Program-made: the position numbers and the translations under genes
DNA from: an uncultured Thiotrichaceae bacterium
Lineage (GTDB): Bacteria > Pseudomonadota > Gammaproteobacteria > Thiotrichales > Thiotrichaceae
Direction: 5' to 3'
Length of the DNA stretch: 64,000 nt
Assembly (NCBI GenBank): GCA_937925855.1
Contig: CALAMO010000027.1
Span: 1-64,000 of the forward strand
Shown here: positions 7,904-17,811 of the stretch, one piece after another
Layout: each line of letters starts with the position of its first letter
Position numbering within the stretch: position 1 is the first letter of the stretch
The notes under the pieces: generated by a model
Told to the model about the DNA's origin: nothing
Database searches by the model: none
The model's input: only the letters and a program-made list of their open reading frames with translations

Positions 7904-8929
7904 TCAAACCAAACGCCGCCCGCTAAGCCGCAGGGCCATAGCCAGCACTTCGTCCCATATGCGCGCCTCACTGCGCGATACGTTTTCACCCACGCCCTTA
8001 CTGTGCTGATCCAACAGCGCAATGCGGTGAAACAACACGCTCCAATTCGCACGCTGCATCCGCTTCACGGCCTGCTGGAACAACGCCTGCCGTGCTTTCG
8101 GCATGCGTGCCATAATGGCCTGATTCGACTGCCGATGCTGCACGTTAAAGCACGCCTGATTCAGCTGGCGCAATAAATCGCCCAAGGCCCAAATCAACAA
8201 AGGCAGAGCCACACCCTCTTCACGCAAAATCTGCACAATATGAGCCATGCGCCGCACGTCCTGCGCCAGCACGGCTTCGGTTAAATCGAAGATGGTGAAG
8301 CGCGAACTGTCAGCCGCTGATTCTGCAATGGTCTCAGCGTTGAGCGGCCCACCCGCATGCAATAGCCGCAGCTTATTAATTTCCTGCGCCGCCGCCAGCA
8401 GATTGCCTTCCACCCGCTCCGCTAAATAACGTACCGCCTCGGTATCAGGCTGCAAACCTGCGGCCCGCATGCGTTGCCCGACCCAACTTTGCGTCTGTGC
8501 GGCGGACAAATCCCAGATTTGCACCAGCACACCCACCTGCTGCAATGCCTTCACCCAGGCCGCATTACGACACGACTTTTCCAAGCGCGGGCACTGAATC
8601 AACAGCACCTTATCGGTATGCGCCTGCTCCAGATAAGCCTTCAGCGCTTTACTGCCTGCCGTGCCGATTTTACAGCTGCTCAGTCGCATATCCAGCAGTT
8701 TTTTATCCGCAAACAGCGAGAGCGATTGACCAGCCTCATACAAACGCCCCCAGTCAAACTGCGGGTCGACTGGCATGATTTCACGCTCAGTAAAGCCTTG
8801 CGCCTGCGCCTGCGCACGCACGGCATCAGCGACCTCCATCACCTGTAACGGTTCATCACCTGTCACCAAATAGACGGGTTTGAAATCTTTGCGCAGATGC
8901 TCATTGATCTGTTCAGCACGAATCTGCAT
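7904..8929 (-). CDS. holA: DNA polymerase III delta subunit
   Basis: HolA is the delta subunit of the clamp loader, the subunit that opens the beta sliding clamp. The 341-residue protein has the family start (RAEQINEHL then PVYLVTGDEPLQVMEV). SLFADKKLLDMRL follows in the clamp-binding region, then RLEKS, a middle helical lid domain, and the collar domain near ALPLLIWALGDLLRQL. In related bacteria lptE precedes holA. Here the upstream 577 bp hold no recognisable lptE. The 150 bp to proA hold no gene. Confidence 0.95.
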   Translation of the reverse strand: MQIRAEQINEHLRKDFKPVYLVTGDEPLQVMEVADAVRAQAQAQGFTEREIMPVDPQFDWGRLYEAGQSLSLFADKKLLDMRLSSCKIGTAGSKALKAYLEQAHTDKVLLIQCPRLEKSCRNAAWVKALQQVGVLVQIWDLSAAQTQSWVGQRMRAAGLQPDTEAVRYLAERVEGNLLAAAQEINKLRLLHAGGPLNAETIAESAADSSRFTIFDLTEAVLAQDVRRMAHIVQILREEGVALPLLIWALGDLLRQLNQACFNVQHRQSNQAIMARMPKARQALFQQAVKRMQRANWSVLFHRIALLDQHSKGVGENVSRSEARIWDEVLAMALRLSGRRLV

Positions 8930-9506
8930 GCCTGACTCTATACCTGTTTTTCATTCACGTTATAATCGCATATTCGCACATACTCTGCCCCCTTAAATCA
9001 AATTTTGCCGCCATAGCTTACAACGCCATAGGGCTCACCAGCGCCCACTTGTCACATGATTTCCAGCCTTTATCCCGCTGCCTCCGGCAATAGAGCACGC
9101 AAACTGTTAATTCTGTGCATAGACGCAGAGCCGTCTCCTTGGAACTAATGCCTGTTCATTTGCACAACGCTAGGGAGACAATACCTTATAAGTACTAACA
9201 AGCGTCTAACGAAGTACAGCATGCTCGCTAGCACTGCTGTCGGCAACGCTAGTCCTGGACACGGCATAACGGTGAACAGAACCCCATGGTATTAAGCAAT
9301 CAATTCAACTTTCACTACGCGACGCAAAGCACATTGACTGCGCGTGCAGCGCGTTTTTTTAGCGTGCGGCGTACAACTAAGGGGTGTTTTATTAGCATGG
9401 CATCCGCTTTGCCCAAAATACAGTGTTGCTTATTTTTTAGCGCACTTAACCGATATTTTCAGATAAACTAATGCACAGACCAATAAATTCAGTATTGTTA
9501 AATACC
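8930..9506. other. Gene-poor gap with a weak terminator-like hairpin
   Basis: No convincing gene lies here. A 61-codon open frame at 9286-9471 (+) has no Shine-Dalgarno sequence and no recognisable family. At 9340-9360 (+) a small GC-rich hairpin, CGCG-TGCAG-CGCG extended by one G-U pair, is directly followed by seven T. This looks like a weak intrinsic terminator with no gene to serve. TATAAG at 9187-9192 lacks a well-spaced -35. The stretch may hold a small RNA or the remains of a lost gene. Confidence 0.35.
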
Positions 9507-10514
9507 ATGCATTTACACCTACGCGGCAGCTTCATCCTATTGGTGGTTATTTTAATCAGCATTGGATGTGCCACCAACAGCAATCCCGCTCAACCCAGGA
9601 CAAGCAATACGCTCAGTCCCACTGCCAGTCCGCAACGGCCAGCTGCCGACAAAAAACCAGCCGATAACTCGCAGCGGCATACGCTGCTAACACTGCCCTT
9701 ACAGTGTCAGAAACAGGTACTGACTCCGGCACTTTTCAAAGTTGTACAACGCACGCTAAAAACCTTTGAAGGCTCGCCAATCTACAACAACGTACCGCCA
9801 ACCATTGAATGGACACCCCGACGCATTCAGATCGCTCCGGCGCGCTTCCCACATGAAACCGTTCCGGCCACTTACCGCGAAGTCACAGAAGAAATCAGCA
9901 TCATTCGGCGACGTGTAGAAGTTAGGGGCACAGCGGCAGAATACAAAACCATCGACAAACCGGTAACCACCCAGGAAGCCTATACCTTTTGGAAACCAGG
10001 CTGCATCGCAGCAGAAGCCAGCACATGCCTTGCCCAAGCACCTGCGAAAAAGCAAATCCTAAAACAACAGTTTATCCGTACACCGCCCCGCATTCGCCAA
10101 GTCGAGGTACCTGAGCAAACCCTTACCCTTACCCGAAAAATACTTGTCACTCCCGGCCAAGGCTACGGAACACCCATACCAGCACAATACAAGGAAGTGA
10201 ACGTTGGACGAATTAGCAAGGTATGGCAGCTCCTAGCCCAACACCAGCCAGACCGGCTCACCACCCTTCCCGTGCGAGTAAAAGTGCGTGCTGAAAGCCT
10301 GCATACACGTCCCGCACTGTGTTATGAACAAACTGGCAAAGCAGAACTCAGCCTGATCCAACAGCGCCTAAGACAACACGGCTACGCCGTTAAAACCAAC
10401 GGCGTGGCCGACCAGCAAACGCTCCGTGCCATTATTAAGTTCCAACAGGCGAAGCAACTGTCTGTCGGCGCCATCACTCTGGAAACCCTACGAAGCCTGG
10501 TAGCGGCACCGTAA
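9507..10514 (+). CDS. Outer-membrane-type lipoprotein with C-terminal peptidoglycan-binding domain
   Basis: From ATG 9507 the protein has a short signal (MHLHLRGSF then a hydrophobic run) ending in the lipobox ISIGC, so it should be lipid-anchored. A Pro/Ser/Thr-rich linker follows. The middle holds repeated segments of the type PATYREVTEEI, AEYKTIDKPV, and PAQYKEVNVGRI, a pattern common in periplasmic peptidoglycan-binding proteins. The last 60 residues form a PG_binding_1 domain (LSLIQQRLRQHGY, then TLRAIIKFQQAKQL). An in-frame ATG at 9471 would add 12 residues and give an unusually long signal; neither start has a clear ribosome site. A structural envelope role is inferred. Confidence 0.8.
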   Translation: MHLHLRGSFILLVVILISIGCATNSNPAQPRTSNTLSPTASPQRPAADKKPADNSQRHTLLTLPLQCQKQVLTPALFKVVQRTLKTFEGSPIYNNVPPTIEWTPRRIQIAPARFPHETVPATYREVTEEISIIRRRVEVRGTAAEYKTIDKPVTTQEAYTFWKPGCIAAEASTCLAQAPAKKQILKQQFIRTPPRIRQVEVPEQTLTLTRKILVTPGQGYGTPIPAQYKEVNVGRISKVWQLLAQHQPDRLTTLPVRVKVRAESLHTRPALCYEQTGKAELSLIQQRLRQHGYAVKTNGVADQQTLRAIIKFQQAKQLSVGAITLETLRSLVAAP

Positions 10515-10590
10515 GGCGCACGAACCCAATCCACTTGCACCCACCACGACCTAGCCTTAGACTTTAGTGGACATATCTGCCTAAAATACC

Positions 10591-10613
10591 TTGCGCAACT
10601 GGGCTTTGCGCAA
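10591..10613. promoter_or_regulatory. Two palindromic TTGCGCAA octamers
   Basis: TTGCGCAA occurs at 10591-10598 and again at 10606-10613, 15 bp apart centre to centre, about 110 bp before the YjgR-type ATPase gene. Each is a perfect palindrome, and the two can also pair into an 8-bp stem with a 7-nt loop. A regulator site or a transcript hairpin are both possible. No T-run follows. Confidence 0.35.
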
Positions 10614-10719
10614 TACCTTTAGCAGCAGGCGTTGTTATCCGGCGGTTACTCGATGCAGTGACACGTCGCAGCAACCACAGCCTACTAGGCTATTTTAACC
10701 AGCGCACTCGGAGTGGGGC

Positions 10720-12213
10720 ATGACAGCACAGCACGGTATTCTTATTGGCAGGGGCGGCAGCCAGAACATTTATCTTAACCCCGCTTATGCTAACCGCCAC
10801 GGCCTCATCGCGGGCGCGACCGGCACCGGGAAAACCGTCTCTTTACAGGTGCTGGCTGAAGGCTTCTCTCGCCTCGGCGTCCCCGTATTCATGGCCGATA
10901 TAAAAGGTGACCTAACGGGCATCAGCACGGCGGGGCGCCCCCATCCTAAGATTGAAGAGCGCATCGAGAAAATCGGCATCGATGATTATACGGCGGAAGG
11001 CTATCCCACCGTGATGTGGGATTTAGCCGGAGAACAGGGCCACCCAGTACGCGCCACCATTTCGGACATGGGGCCATTATTATTGTCGCGCCTGCTGGAA
11101 CTGAATGATACCCAAGAAGGCGTACTGAATATCGCGTTTAAATTTGCCGATGACGAAGGCATGCTGCTGCTCGATTTGAAAGACCTGCGCGCCATCCTGC
11201 AACATATCGGGGATAACCGCAAAGCCTTCCAGAACACCTATGGCAACGTCAGCAGCGCCTCTATCGGTGCCATTCAGCGGCGCTTACTGGTGTTGGAACA
11301 ACAAGGCGGCGAGCAATTCTTTGGCGAACCGGCGCTGGATCTCTGGGATATGATGCGCACCGGGGGTAAAGGCTATGGCAATATTAACATTCTAGCGGCG
11401 GATAAACTGATGATGACGCCGCGCTTGTATGCCACTTTTTTGCTCTGGCTGATGTCGGAGCTGTTTGAGAATCTGCCGGAAGTGGGCGACCTCGATCAGC
11501 CGCGCATGGTGTTCTTCTTTGATGAGGCGCACCTGCTGTTTGACGACGCGCCGGACGCGCTAGTGGATAAGGTCGAACAAGTCGTTAAGCTGATTCGCTC
11601 GAAAGGCGTGGGCATTTACTTCGTGACTCAGAATCCGCTAGATATTCCCGATGCGGTACTCGGTCAGCTCGGCAATCGGATACAACATGCGCTGCGCGCG
11701 TTCACACCGCGTGACCAAAAAGCGGTGCGCGCCGCAGCCGATACCTTCCGCACAAACCCAGCGTTAGACACGCTGGCTACCATTAGCACCATGGGCGTGG
11801 GTGAGGCGCTGGTTTCCGTGCTGGAAGATGACGGCGTGCCGAGTATTGTGCAGCACACGCTGATCCGTCCGCCCCAATCCTTAATTGGCCCGACAGATAA
11901 GGGAACGCAGTCTGATCTTTTACGCAAAAGCCCATTTGCCGGTAAGTATGACCGCTTAGTCGATCGCGAATCGGCATATGAAATGCTGAAAGTACGCGCG
12001 GAGAAAGCAGCCGATACCGCAGCGCAGGCAGAACGTTTCGCCCACATAGAATCCCGCAGTAAAGCCGCCCAAACCTCCAGCCCAAAACCACGCGGCAGGC
12101 AGCGGCAAAGCGTTGGCGAAGCGCTGCTTAAAAGTGTGGCACGCTCAGTCGGCAGCCGCATCGGCACGCAAATTGTGCGTGGGGTGCTGGGTTCCATCTT
12201 CCGGGGGCGTTAA
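10720..12213 (+). CDS. HerA-like ATPase of the YjgR/DUF853 family
   Basis: The 497-residue protein has the RecA-like ATPase fold of the HerA/FtsK group. The Walker A sequence GATGTGKTVS lies near residue 32, Walker B FFFDEAHLLFDD near 267, and a sensor region IYFVTQNPLDIPD near 304. The segment FMADIKGDLTGIS near 67 is typical of YjgR. The C-terminal tail is basic and helical (SVGEALLKSVARSVGSRIGTQIVRGVLGSIFRG), a family feature. It starts at ATG behind GGAGTGGGG. The cellular role of YjgR is not established; helicase or DNA-pumping activity is assumed from the fold. It stands alone between the lipoprotein and the acc operon. Confidence 0.9.
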   Translation: MTAQHGILIGRGGSQNIYLNPAYANRHGLIAGATGTGKTVSLQVLAEGFSRLGVPVFMADIKGDLTGISTAGRPHPKIEERIEKIGIDDYTAEGYPTVMWDLAGEQGHPVRATISDMGPLLLSRLLELNDTQEGVLNIAFKFADDEGMLLLDLKDLRAILQHIGDNRKAFQNTYGNVSSASIGAIQRRLLVLEQQGGEQFFGEPALDLWDMMRTGGKGYGNINILAADKLMMTPRLYATFLLWLMSELFENLPEVGDLDQPRMVFFFDEAHLLFDDAPDALVDKVEQVVKLIRSKGVGIYFVTQNPLDIPDAVLGQLGNRIQHALRAFTPRDQKAVRAAADTFRTNPALDTLATISTMGVGEALVSVLEDDGVPSIVQHTLIRPPQSLIGPTDKGTQSDLLRKSPFAGKYDRLVDRESAYEMLKVRAEKAADTAAQAERFAHIESRSKAAQTSSPKPRGRQRQSVGEALLKSVARSVGSRIGTQIVRGVLGSIFRGR

Positions 12214-12372
12214 TAGCAGCGAACTTAATTGGACACCCGATTGGACAAGCCGCTTTAAGTTAGAAATAAAATGCACCCGTGACTGCACCACAGCGTTAAA
12301 AAGGTGTAAACTGTCGCAAATGAGCGGGATCTCCTGCGAAAACCTCAATATATGCGATAGGAAGGGTTTGTG

Positions 12373-12825
12373 ATGGATGTGCGAAAAATCAAAAAGCTGA
12401 TTGATTTACTGGAAGACAGTAATGTCGCTGAAATTGAAATCAAAGAGGGCGATGACTCCGTGCGCATTAGTCGCACATCCTCCGCCGCTGCTCCGATCAT
12501 TGCCACCGCCGCCCCCCCGCCGCCGCCTCTGTTAGCCTCAGCTAACACCGCTGCGCCGGAACCTACGGCGGAAGAAGACAAGCTCCCCAGCGGACACATA
12601 CTCGAAGCGCCCATGGTCGGCACCTTCTACCGCGCCGCCTCTCCCGGTGCGAAATCCTTCGTCGAAGTCGGCCAGGAAGTAAAAAGCGGCGACACGCTGT
12701 GCATTATCGAAGCCATGAAAATGCTCAACCAGATCGAAGCCGATAAAAGCGGCACGGTTAAAGCCATTCTGGTGGAAAACGAACAGCCCGTTGAATTTGG
12801 CCAACCCCTCATAATTATCGACTAA
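12373..12825 (+). CDS. accB: Biotin carboxyl carrier protein of acetyl-CoA carboxylase
   Basis: AccB carries the biotin that AccC carboxylates, for the first step of fatty acid synthesis. The 150-residue protein begins [26 protein letters not shown]. It has an Ala/Pro-rich flexible linker near residues 40-75 and ends in the biotinyl domain with the lysine in [15 protein letters not shown] 12373 is preferred over the GTG just before it because AGGAAGGG lies at the right distance. accC follows after 14 bp. Confidence 0.97.
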   Translation: MDVRKIKKLIDLLEDSNVAEIEIKEGDDSVRISRTSSAAAPIIATAAPPPPPLLASANTAAPEPTAEEDKLPSGHILEAPMVGTFYRAASPGAKSFVEVGQEVKSGDTLCIIEAMKMLNQIEADKSGTVKAILVENEQPVEFGQPLIIID

Positions 12826-12839
12826 GCGGCGGTTTCACC

Positions 12840-14183
12840 ATGCTGAAGAAAGTACTGATTGCTAATCGCGGTGAAATTGCATTACGCATCCTGCGCGCCT
12901 GTCGTGAGATGGGGATAAAAACCGTGGCGGTGCATTCCACCGCTGACCGTGACCTGAAACATGTGCGCCTCGCGGATGAGTCCGTCTGCATCGGCCCAGC
13001 GCGCTCCACCGACAGCTACCTTAATATCCCAGCGCTAATCAGCGCCGCCGAAGTCACCAACGCAGACGCCATCCACCCCGGTTATGGTTTCCTGTCTGAG
13101 AATGCGGATTTTGCCGAGCGAGTCGAATCCAGCGGCTTTGTTTTTATCGGCCCGCGAGCGGCGACTATCCGCCTCATGGGTGACAAAATTTCTGCCAAAG
13201 CGGCTATGCAAAAAGCCGGTGTGCCCTGCGTTCCCGGTTCCGGCGGTGCTATCCCCGAAGACGAAACCGAGCGCATGGCATTGGCGGAGGAAATTGGCTA
13301 CCCCGTTATTATTAAAGCGACCGGCGGCGGCGGTGGGCGCGGCATGCGCGTGGTGCATCAGGCCAGTGAGCTCATGAGTTCAATCGAAATGACCCAGTCG
13401 GAGGCTAAGGCCGCTTTCGGCAACGATGTCGTTTATATGGAGAAATACCTGGGCACGCCGCGCCACATTGAATTTCAGGTCTTGGCCGATGAACACGGCA
13501 ACGCCATTCACCTGTGTGAACGCGATTGCTCGATGCAGCGGCGGCACCAGAAAGTGGTAGAAGAAGCGCCAGCGCCAGGCCTAAGCGACGCGAAGCGACA
13601 GCAAATCGGCGAAGTGGTCGCCGGTGCCTGTCGGGAGATTAACTATCGCGGTGCGGGTACCTTTGAGTTTCTGTATGAGAATGACGAGTTCTACTTCATT
13701 GAAATGAACACCCGGCTCCAGGTCGAACACCCCGTCACCGAACTGATTACCGGCGTGGACTTGGTGAAACAGCAGCTCTTAGTCGCTGCGGGCGAGCCGC
13801 TACAGATCAAGCAGTCTGATATAAAACCGCACGGCCACTCGATTGAGTGCCGCATTAACGCTGAAGACCCCAACACCTTCGCCCCCTCACCCGGCACTAT
13901 CACCCGCTACCATGTCCCTGGCGGCTTGGGCGTGCGCGTGGATTCGCATATTTACGCCGGATATAAAGTTCCGCCCTATTACGACTCAATGATTGGCAAA
14001 TTAATTGTGCACGGTGAAGACCGCGCCACCGCCATCAACCGAATGAACGGCGCGCTCACGGAAATGGTGATTGAAGGCATTAAAACGAATATTCCCTTAC
14101 AGCGGCGCATTATGACCGACACCGAATTTCGTAAAGGCGGCACTGACATTCACTACCTGGAAAAGAAGCTGGGCATCCAATGA
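12840..14183 (+). CDS. accC: Biotin carboxylase subunit of acetyl-CoA carboxylase
   Basis: AccC carboxylates the biotin of AccB using ATP and bicarbonate. The 447-residue length is standard. Visible are the N-terminal [37 protein letters not shown] near residue 79, the glycine-rich ATP-grasp loop [11 protein letters not shown] near 161, the metal and ATP residues in [16 protein letters not shown] near 285, and the conserved RINAEDP near 337. The prmA start overlaps its stop as ATGA. Confidence 0.98.
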   Translation: MLKKVLIANRGEIALRILRACREMGIKTVAVHSTADRDLKHVRLADESVCIGPARSTDSYLNIPALISAAEVTNADAIHPGYGFLSENADFAERVESSGFVFIGPRAATIRLMGDKISAKAAMQKAGVPCVPGSGGAIPEDETERMALAEEIGYPVIIKATGGGGGRGMRVVHQASELMSSIEMTQSEAKAAFGNDVVYMEKYLGTPRHIEFQVLADEHGNAIHLCERDCSMQRRHQKVVEEAPAPGLSDAKRQQIGEVVAGACREINYRGAGTFEFLYENDEFYFIEMNTRLQVEHPVTELITGVDLVKQQLLVAAGEPLQIKQSDIKPHGHSIECRINAEDPNTFAPSPGTITRYHVPGGLGVRVDSHIYAGYKVPPYYDSMIGKLIVHGEDRATAINRMNGALTEMVIEGIKTNIPLQRRIMTDTEFRKGGTDIHYLEKKLGIQ

Positions 14184-15067
14184 CTTGGCAGCAGCTGACC
14201 TGTCACACCACCCCAGCCCATCAGGCCGCCATTAGCGAACTGCTCGAAAACAGTGGAGCGGCTTCAGTCACGCTACAGGACGCCGCCGACCAACCGCTGC
14301 TGGAACCGCTGCCCGGTGAAACACCGCTATGGGATCAGCTCATTATTACTGGCTTGTACCCCATCGCCGACGATCTGACGCCGCTGTTGTTAATGCTGGA
14401 GCTGCAAAAGGCCGACGGGGCTATCAGCAATATTCGGCTCGAACCGCTGGAAGACCGGCCCTGGGTGCGCGAATGGATGGATAATTTCCACCCCATGCAG
14501 TTTGGGCAGCGACTGTGGATTTATCCGAGCTGGACGACCGTGCCGGATGATGCCAGCATCAAAATTCTGCTTGATCCTGGCCTGGCCTTTGGCACCGGCA
14601 ACCATCCAACCACCGCCCTGTGTTTGGAATGGCTGGATGGCGAAGATTTAACCGGCAAAACTGTACTCGATTATGGCTGCGGCAGTGGCATACTGGCGAT
14701 TGCCGCCGCTAAGCTCGGAGCCAAGCGGATTATGGCGACCGATATTGACCCGCAGGCACTGCTTGCGACGCAGGACAATGCGGCACGCAACGCGATTCCT
14801 GCTGACACAATCACAACGCAGCTGCCAGAAACACTGCCCACCGAACAGTATGATGTGGTGATCGCCAATATTCTGGCCGGGCCGCTGGTCACACTGTCAC
14901 CGACGCTATTGAACTGCCTCAAACCCGGTGGTCGCCTAGCCCTGTCCGGCATCTTACAGACCCAGACCGCCATGATCGAAACCGCTTATGCCAACCAGCT
15001 CAGCACGCACGCGATCAGCACACGCGAAGAATGGATCAGACTCAGCGGTAGCAAATTAGACGCATAG
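14180..15067 (+). CDS. prmA: Ribosomal protein L11 methyltransferase
   Basis: PrmA trimethylates ribosomal protein L11 with S-adenosylmethionine. The 295-residue protein has an N-terminal substrate-recognition domain. A Rossmann methyltransferase domain follows: [22 protein letters not shown] near residue 131, motif [21 protein letters not shown] near 160, and [12 protein letters not shown] near 225. It overlaps accC by ATGA, and the accB-accC-prmA order is conserved in many gammaproteobacteria. The downstream 60 bp to the convergent DUF1499 gene hold no clear terminator. Confidence 0.97.
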   Translation: MTWQQLTCHTTPAHQAAISELLENSGAASVTLQDAADQPLLEPLPGETPLWDQLIITGLYPIADDLTPLLLMLELQKADGAISNIRLEPLEDRPWVREWMDNFHPMQFGQRLWIYPSWTTVPDDASIKILLDPGLAFGTGNHPTTALCLEWLDGEDLTGKTVLDYGCGSGILAIAAAKLGAKRIMATDIDPQALLATQDNAARNAIPADTITTQLPETLPTEQYDVVIANILAGPLVTLSPTLLNCLKPGGRLALSGILQTQTAMIETAYANQLSTHAISTREEWIRLSGSKLDA

Positions 15068-15126
15068 TCGGGCTAAGCGCACGCAAGGGCTAAACTAAAT
15101 CTGACTCAATATGGCCTGCATACACT

Positions 15127-15576
15127 TTAATCGGCTAAGGCGGCACTAATCTGTTCCACCCGCTGACGGTTCACCCCGAAATCACTATGACCGACTCTGG
15201 ACGCTGAGCGCAGATGCATGACGCCCTGCTCGAGGTCTAACCGCGCTTCAAAATCATCGACGAAGCCAAAAATAGATGAGGTGAACGTCGCTGCTAAATA
15301 ATTCTCCGTAGTCTGCACCACCTTTCCTCCCGCCGCCTCCACCGCGGAACTCAGCTGGTTTAGCGCCCCCGTCCCCGGCTGCGTCAGCGGCACCGGTGCC
15401 ACGAAATGCTCACCCGCTACCTCGCTACATACACAGTTAGGCTTGCCCGCACAACGGCTCAGCTGATTATTCATCAAACCCGCCGCCGCACCGGTCTTGG
15501 ACTTTGCCCCCAGAATAAAAAAATAGACGCAAACCGCCAGCACCAACAGCACAGCAATTAACAGGAAAGTTTTCAT
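15127..15576 (-). CDS. DUF1499 family membrane-anchored protein
   Basis: From ATG 15576, preceded by AAGGG, the 149-residue protein starts with one hydrophobic segment (MKTFLLIAVLLVLAVCVYFFILG). A DUF1499 domain follows: CAGKPNCVCSE near residue 40, a middle TENYLAATFTSSIFGFVDDFEARLD, and the C-terminal MHLRSASRVGHSDFGVNRQRVEQI. The last segment is the family hallmark. The function of the family is not known. It is divergent from the XRE-cupin regulator gene 76 bp away and convergent with prmA. Confidence 0.85.
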   Translation of the reverse strand: MKTFLLIAVLLVLAVCVYFFILGAKSKTGAAAGLMNNQLSRCAGKPNCVCSEVAGEHFVAPVPLTQPGTGALNQLSSAVEAAGGKVVQTTENYLAATFTSSIFGFVDDFEARLDLEQGVMHLRSASRVGHSDFGVNRQRVEQISAALAD

Positions 15577-15652
15577 AGCATCCCTTAAAAAAGATATAAT
15601 CAAACGCATCATACAACGAAGCTGCCTATCACCCTATATTAGAGAAATAACC

Positions 15653-16288
15653 ATGTCCGACCAAACAGCCTTACCGGATGCGCATGATGCCCTCATCATT
15701 CGCCACAGTAAAACGGAGGCCAGCGTTGAACCGCTGGAGCTGGGCAAGCGGGTTAAGCAAATTCGTCTCAGTCAAAACCTGACGCTGGAAGAAGCCAGCA
15801 AGCGCACCGGCTTAGCCCCATCCACACTGTCCAAAATTGAAAATGAACAAATTTCACCGACGTTCTCGGCGGTCAACAAATTAGTCAGCGGCTTAGGCAT
15901 TGACATCCCGCAGTTATTTACGCACCCGACAGAAGTCAATCCAGGGCTGGCTGGACGGCGCGATCTAACCCGCAGGGGCGAGGGCAAACCGCACCCCACC
16001 AAGACCTATGAACATGAGTTACTGGCGGTGCAGCTATCAAATAAAAAAATGCTGCCGTTTAAAACCACGGTACGGGCACGCCGCTGGGAAGATTTTCGCG
16101 ACTGGGTACGCCATGACGGTGAAGAGTTTCTCTACGTGCTCAGCGGCAGCCTGTTATTTTACTCAGAATTTTATGAGCCGATTGAGCTACATAGCGGCGA
16201 CAGCATTTACTACGACTGCCGCATGGGGCATGCGCTATTGTCCAGCAGCCCAACCGATGCGGAAGCACTGTGGGTAACGGCCTGCTGA
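15653..16288 (+). CDS. XRE-type transcriptional regulator with cupin domain
   Basis: The 211-residue protein has a Cro/C1-type helix-turn-helix at about residues 28-83 (LGKRVKQIRLSQNLTLEEASKRTGLAPSTLSKIENEQ..., ending in LVSGLGI). After a linker comes a C-terminal cupin with EEFLYVLSGSLLFYSEFYEPIELHSGDSIYYDCRMGHAL. This is the PuuR/SutR-like layout, in which the cupin senses a small effector. Neighbouring targets could be the DUF1499 gene, the MFS transporter or the sox operon; none is shown by the sequence alone. Confidence 0.88.
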   Translation: MSDQTALPDAHDALIIRHSKTEASVEPLELGKRVKQIRLSQNLTLEEASKRTGLAPSTLSKIENEQISPTFSAVNKLVSGLGIDIPQLFTHPTEVNPGLAGRRDLTRRGEGKPHPTKTYEHELLAVQLSNKKMLPFKTTVRARRWEDFRDWVRHDGEEFLYVLSGSLLFYSEFYEPIELHSGDSIYYDCRMGHALLSSSPTDAEALWVTAC

Positions 16289-16370
16289 GCGACACCGCTC
16301 AAGACCAAACCAACACCGCTCACCGCGCGACCGATGACTGCACGACCCATGACCGGCGGGCCGCCGCTGC

Positions 16371-17714
16371 TTATGTCGGCATACGCAGCTTGAGGTAGCA
16401 GGCATAGAAGGCAATCGCCGAGGTTAGCACAACATACAGCGCCCCCCAGGTTAGCAGGGCATTCATCTCAATACCCGCATCAATCAGCCAGCCCAGCACC
16501 ACTGGCGACAGCGCGCTCATAAATACCATCGCGGCAGTCGACACCGCTTTAATCGACCCGAGATGACGGTTGCCGTACATATCGGAGAAGAACGGCGCGC
16601 TTACAATGGACGATAAGGCGACGGTAATCCCCATCCCCACCATAAAGACGAGCGCCACCACCAGACTGGAGGATAATGAGAGGACAAATAAAGCCACGCC
16701 TAGCGGCAGCGTCACAAATGGCACCAGTCGAATCGCGCCGTAATGATCGACCAGCACACCAGCAAAAAGCTTCACCACCACCGACACCAGCGCATACAGC
16801 AGATATAAGCTACCCCACAGCGCCAGCGACCAGCCCTTCACCTCAACCAGATGCACCTGATGGAACATAAATCCGGTAAATAGCAGCGGCTGCGCCATTA
16901 GACCCGGCAAAAACAGATAAAACATCGGGTCACGCAGCATCTCGCTCCGCGTCCACTGGCGACGCAGTGTTTTCTTGAGCTTATTCGTCGCCTCGGATGT
17001 AAGCTGCGCGCCTGCGGTTTGTGGCCGCGTTGGCTGGACACTAGCCCCATCCAGTACCGCCAGATAAGTCCGGTGGCGCTGATCGTGATTACGCAGCAGC
17101 CAGCGAATTGCCAAAGGTACTGTAATCACGAGTACCAGCGCCCAAAACACCCAGGATTGACGCCAACTCAGCAGTAAAAATAATGCAATCACGATGGAAG
17201 GTAAGATCGCCTCTGCCACCGAATAACCCATGACATTGAGCGCATTCGCCTTGCCCTTATGCTCATCCAGATAGCGCACCATCGCTGTAGTCCCGGTCAT
17301 ATACATTAGGCCCTGCCCAAACTGACGCAGCAGCAAAATGCCGACAAACAGCATCACCACGTTCTGACTCAACGCCATCGCCACACAGCCGACGGCTAAG
17401 CCCAACACAATGCCATAGGAGAATCGACGCAGATCAATGCGGTCAATGAGTGCCCCGCTCCACAGTAAAATGGCGGCGCTGCATAGGGTGCCCAGCGAAT
17501 ACACCGCGCCAAAATCACCGTGTGACAGCCCTAGATCCTGGCGAATTTCACCGCTGAACAGCGCAATAAAATAGGTTTGCCCAGGACTGGAGGCAAAAGC
17601 CATAATGAAGCCAAACAGCAGCAGGCGCCACTCAGCTTTAATCAGCGGGATAAATGATTTCATGGCGAGCGAGTATGGCAGCAAGTCGTCCGCAGTGAAA
17701 GCGCTGGCCTGCAT
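16371..17714 (-). CDS. MFS transporter
   Basis: The protein has about 12 hydrophobic segments, an MFS N-half loop LWSGALIDRIDLRRFSYG near residue 85, and a central charged loop around 235-265, so it is an inner-membrane secondary transporter. The substrate cannot be read from sequence. It lies between the XRE-cupin regulator and the sarcosine oxidase operon, so a role in uptake of a related amine or carboxylate is possible. Two starts are plausible: ATG 17714, or ATG 17663 (MKSFIPLIK), which would remove a polar 17-residue leader. Neither has a good ribosome site. Confidence 0.8.
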   Translation of the reverse strand: MQASAFTADDLLPYSLAMKSFIPLIKAEWRLLLFGFIMAFASSPGQTYFIALFSGEIRQDLGLSHGDFGAVYSLGTLCSAAILLWSGALIDRIDLRRFSYGIVLGLAVGCVAMALSQNVVMLFVGILLLRQFGQGLMYMTGTTAMVRYLDEHKGKANALNVMGYSVAEAILPSIVIALFLLLSWRQSWVFWALVLVITVPLAIRWLLRNHDQRHRTYLAVLDGASVQPTRPQTAGAQLTSEATNKLKKTLRRQWTRSEMLRDPMFYLFLPGLMAQPLLFTGFMFHQVHLVEVKGWSLALWGSLYLLYALVSVVVKLFAGVLVDHYGAIRLVPFVTLPLGVALFVLSLSSSLVVALVFMVGMGITVALSSIVSAPFFSDMYGNRHLGSIKAVSTAAMVFMSALSPVVLGWLIDAGIEMNALLTWGALYVVLTSAIAFYACYLKLRMPT

Positions 17715-17811
17715 ACCACGCGGACAGTTGCAGCCCCAAGCCGCACGGTAGTACAGCCGCTACAGTCGTGGATCGTGACAGAAAGCGACCACTGCCGCAG
17801 CAGAAATTTAA

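Noticed and set aside
7540-8052. 170-codon open frame across the holA-proA gap
   Set aside because: It overlaps both genes on the same strand in another frame and shows no family similarity.
9286-9471. 61-codon open frame before the lipoprotein, ending at an ATG overlap
   Set aside because: No ribosome site and no recognisable family; it contains the terminator-like hairpin. The TAATG overlap involves a start that is probably not used.
16292-16370. GC-rich inverted sequence GGCGGGCCGCC between the XRE-cupin and MFS genes
   Set aside because: Stem is short and no T-run follows on either strand, so I do not call a terminator.
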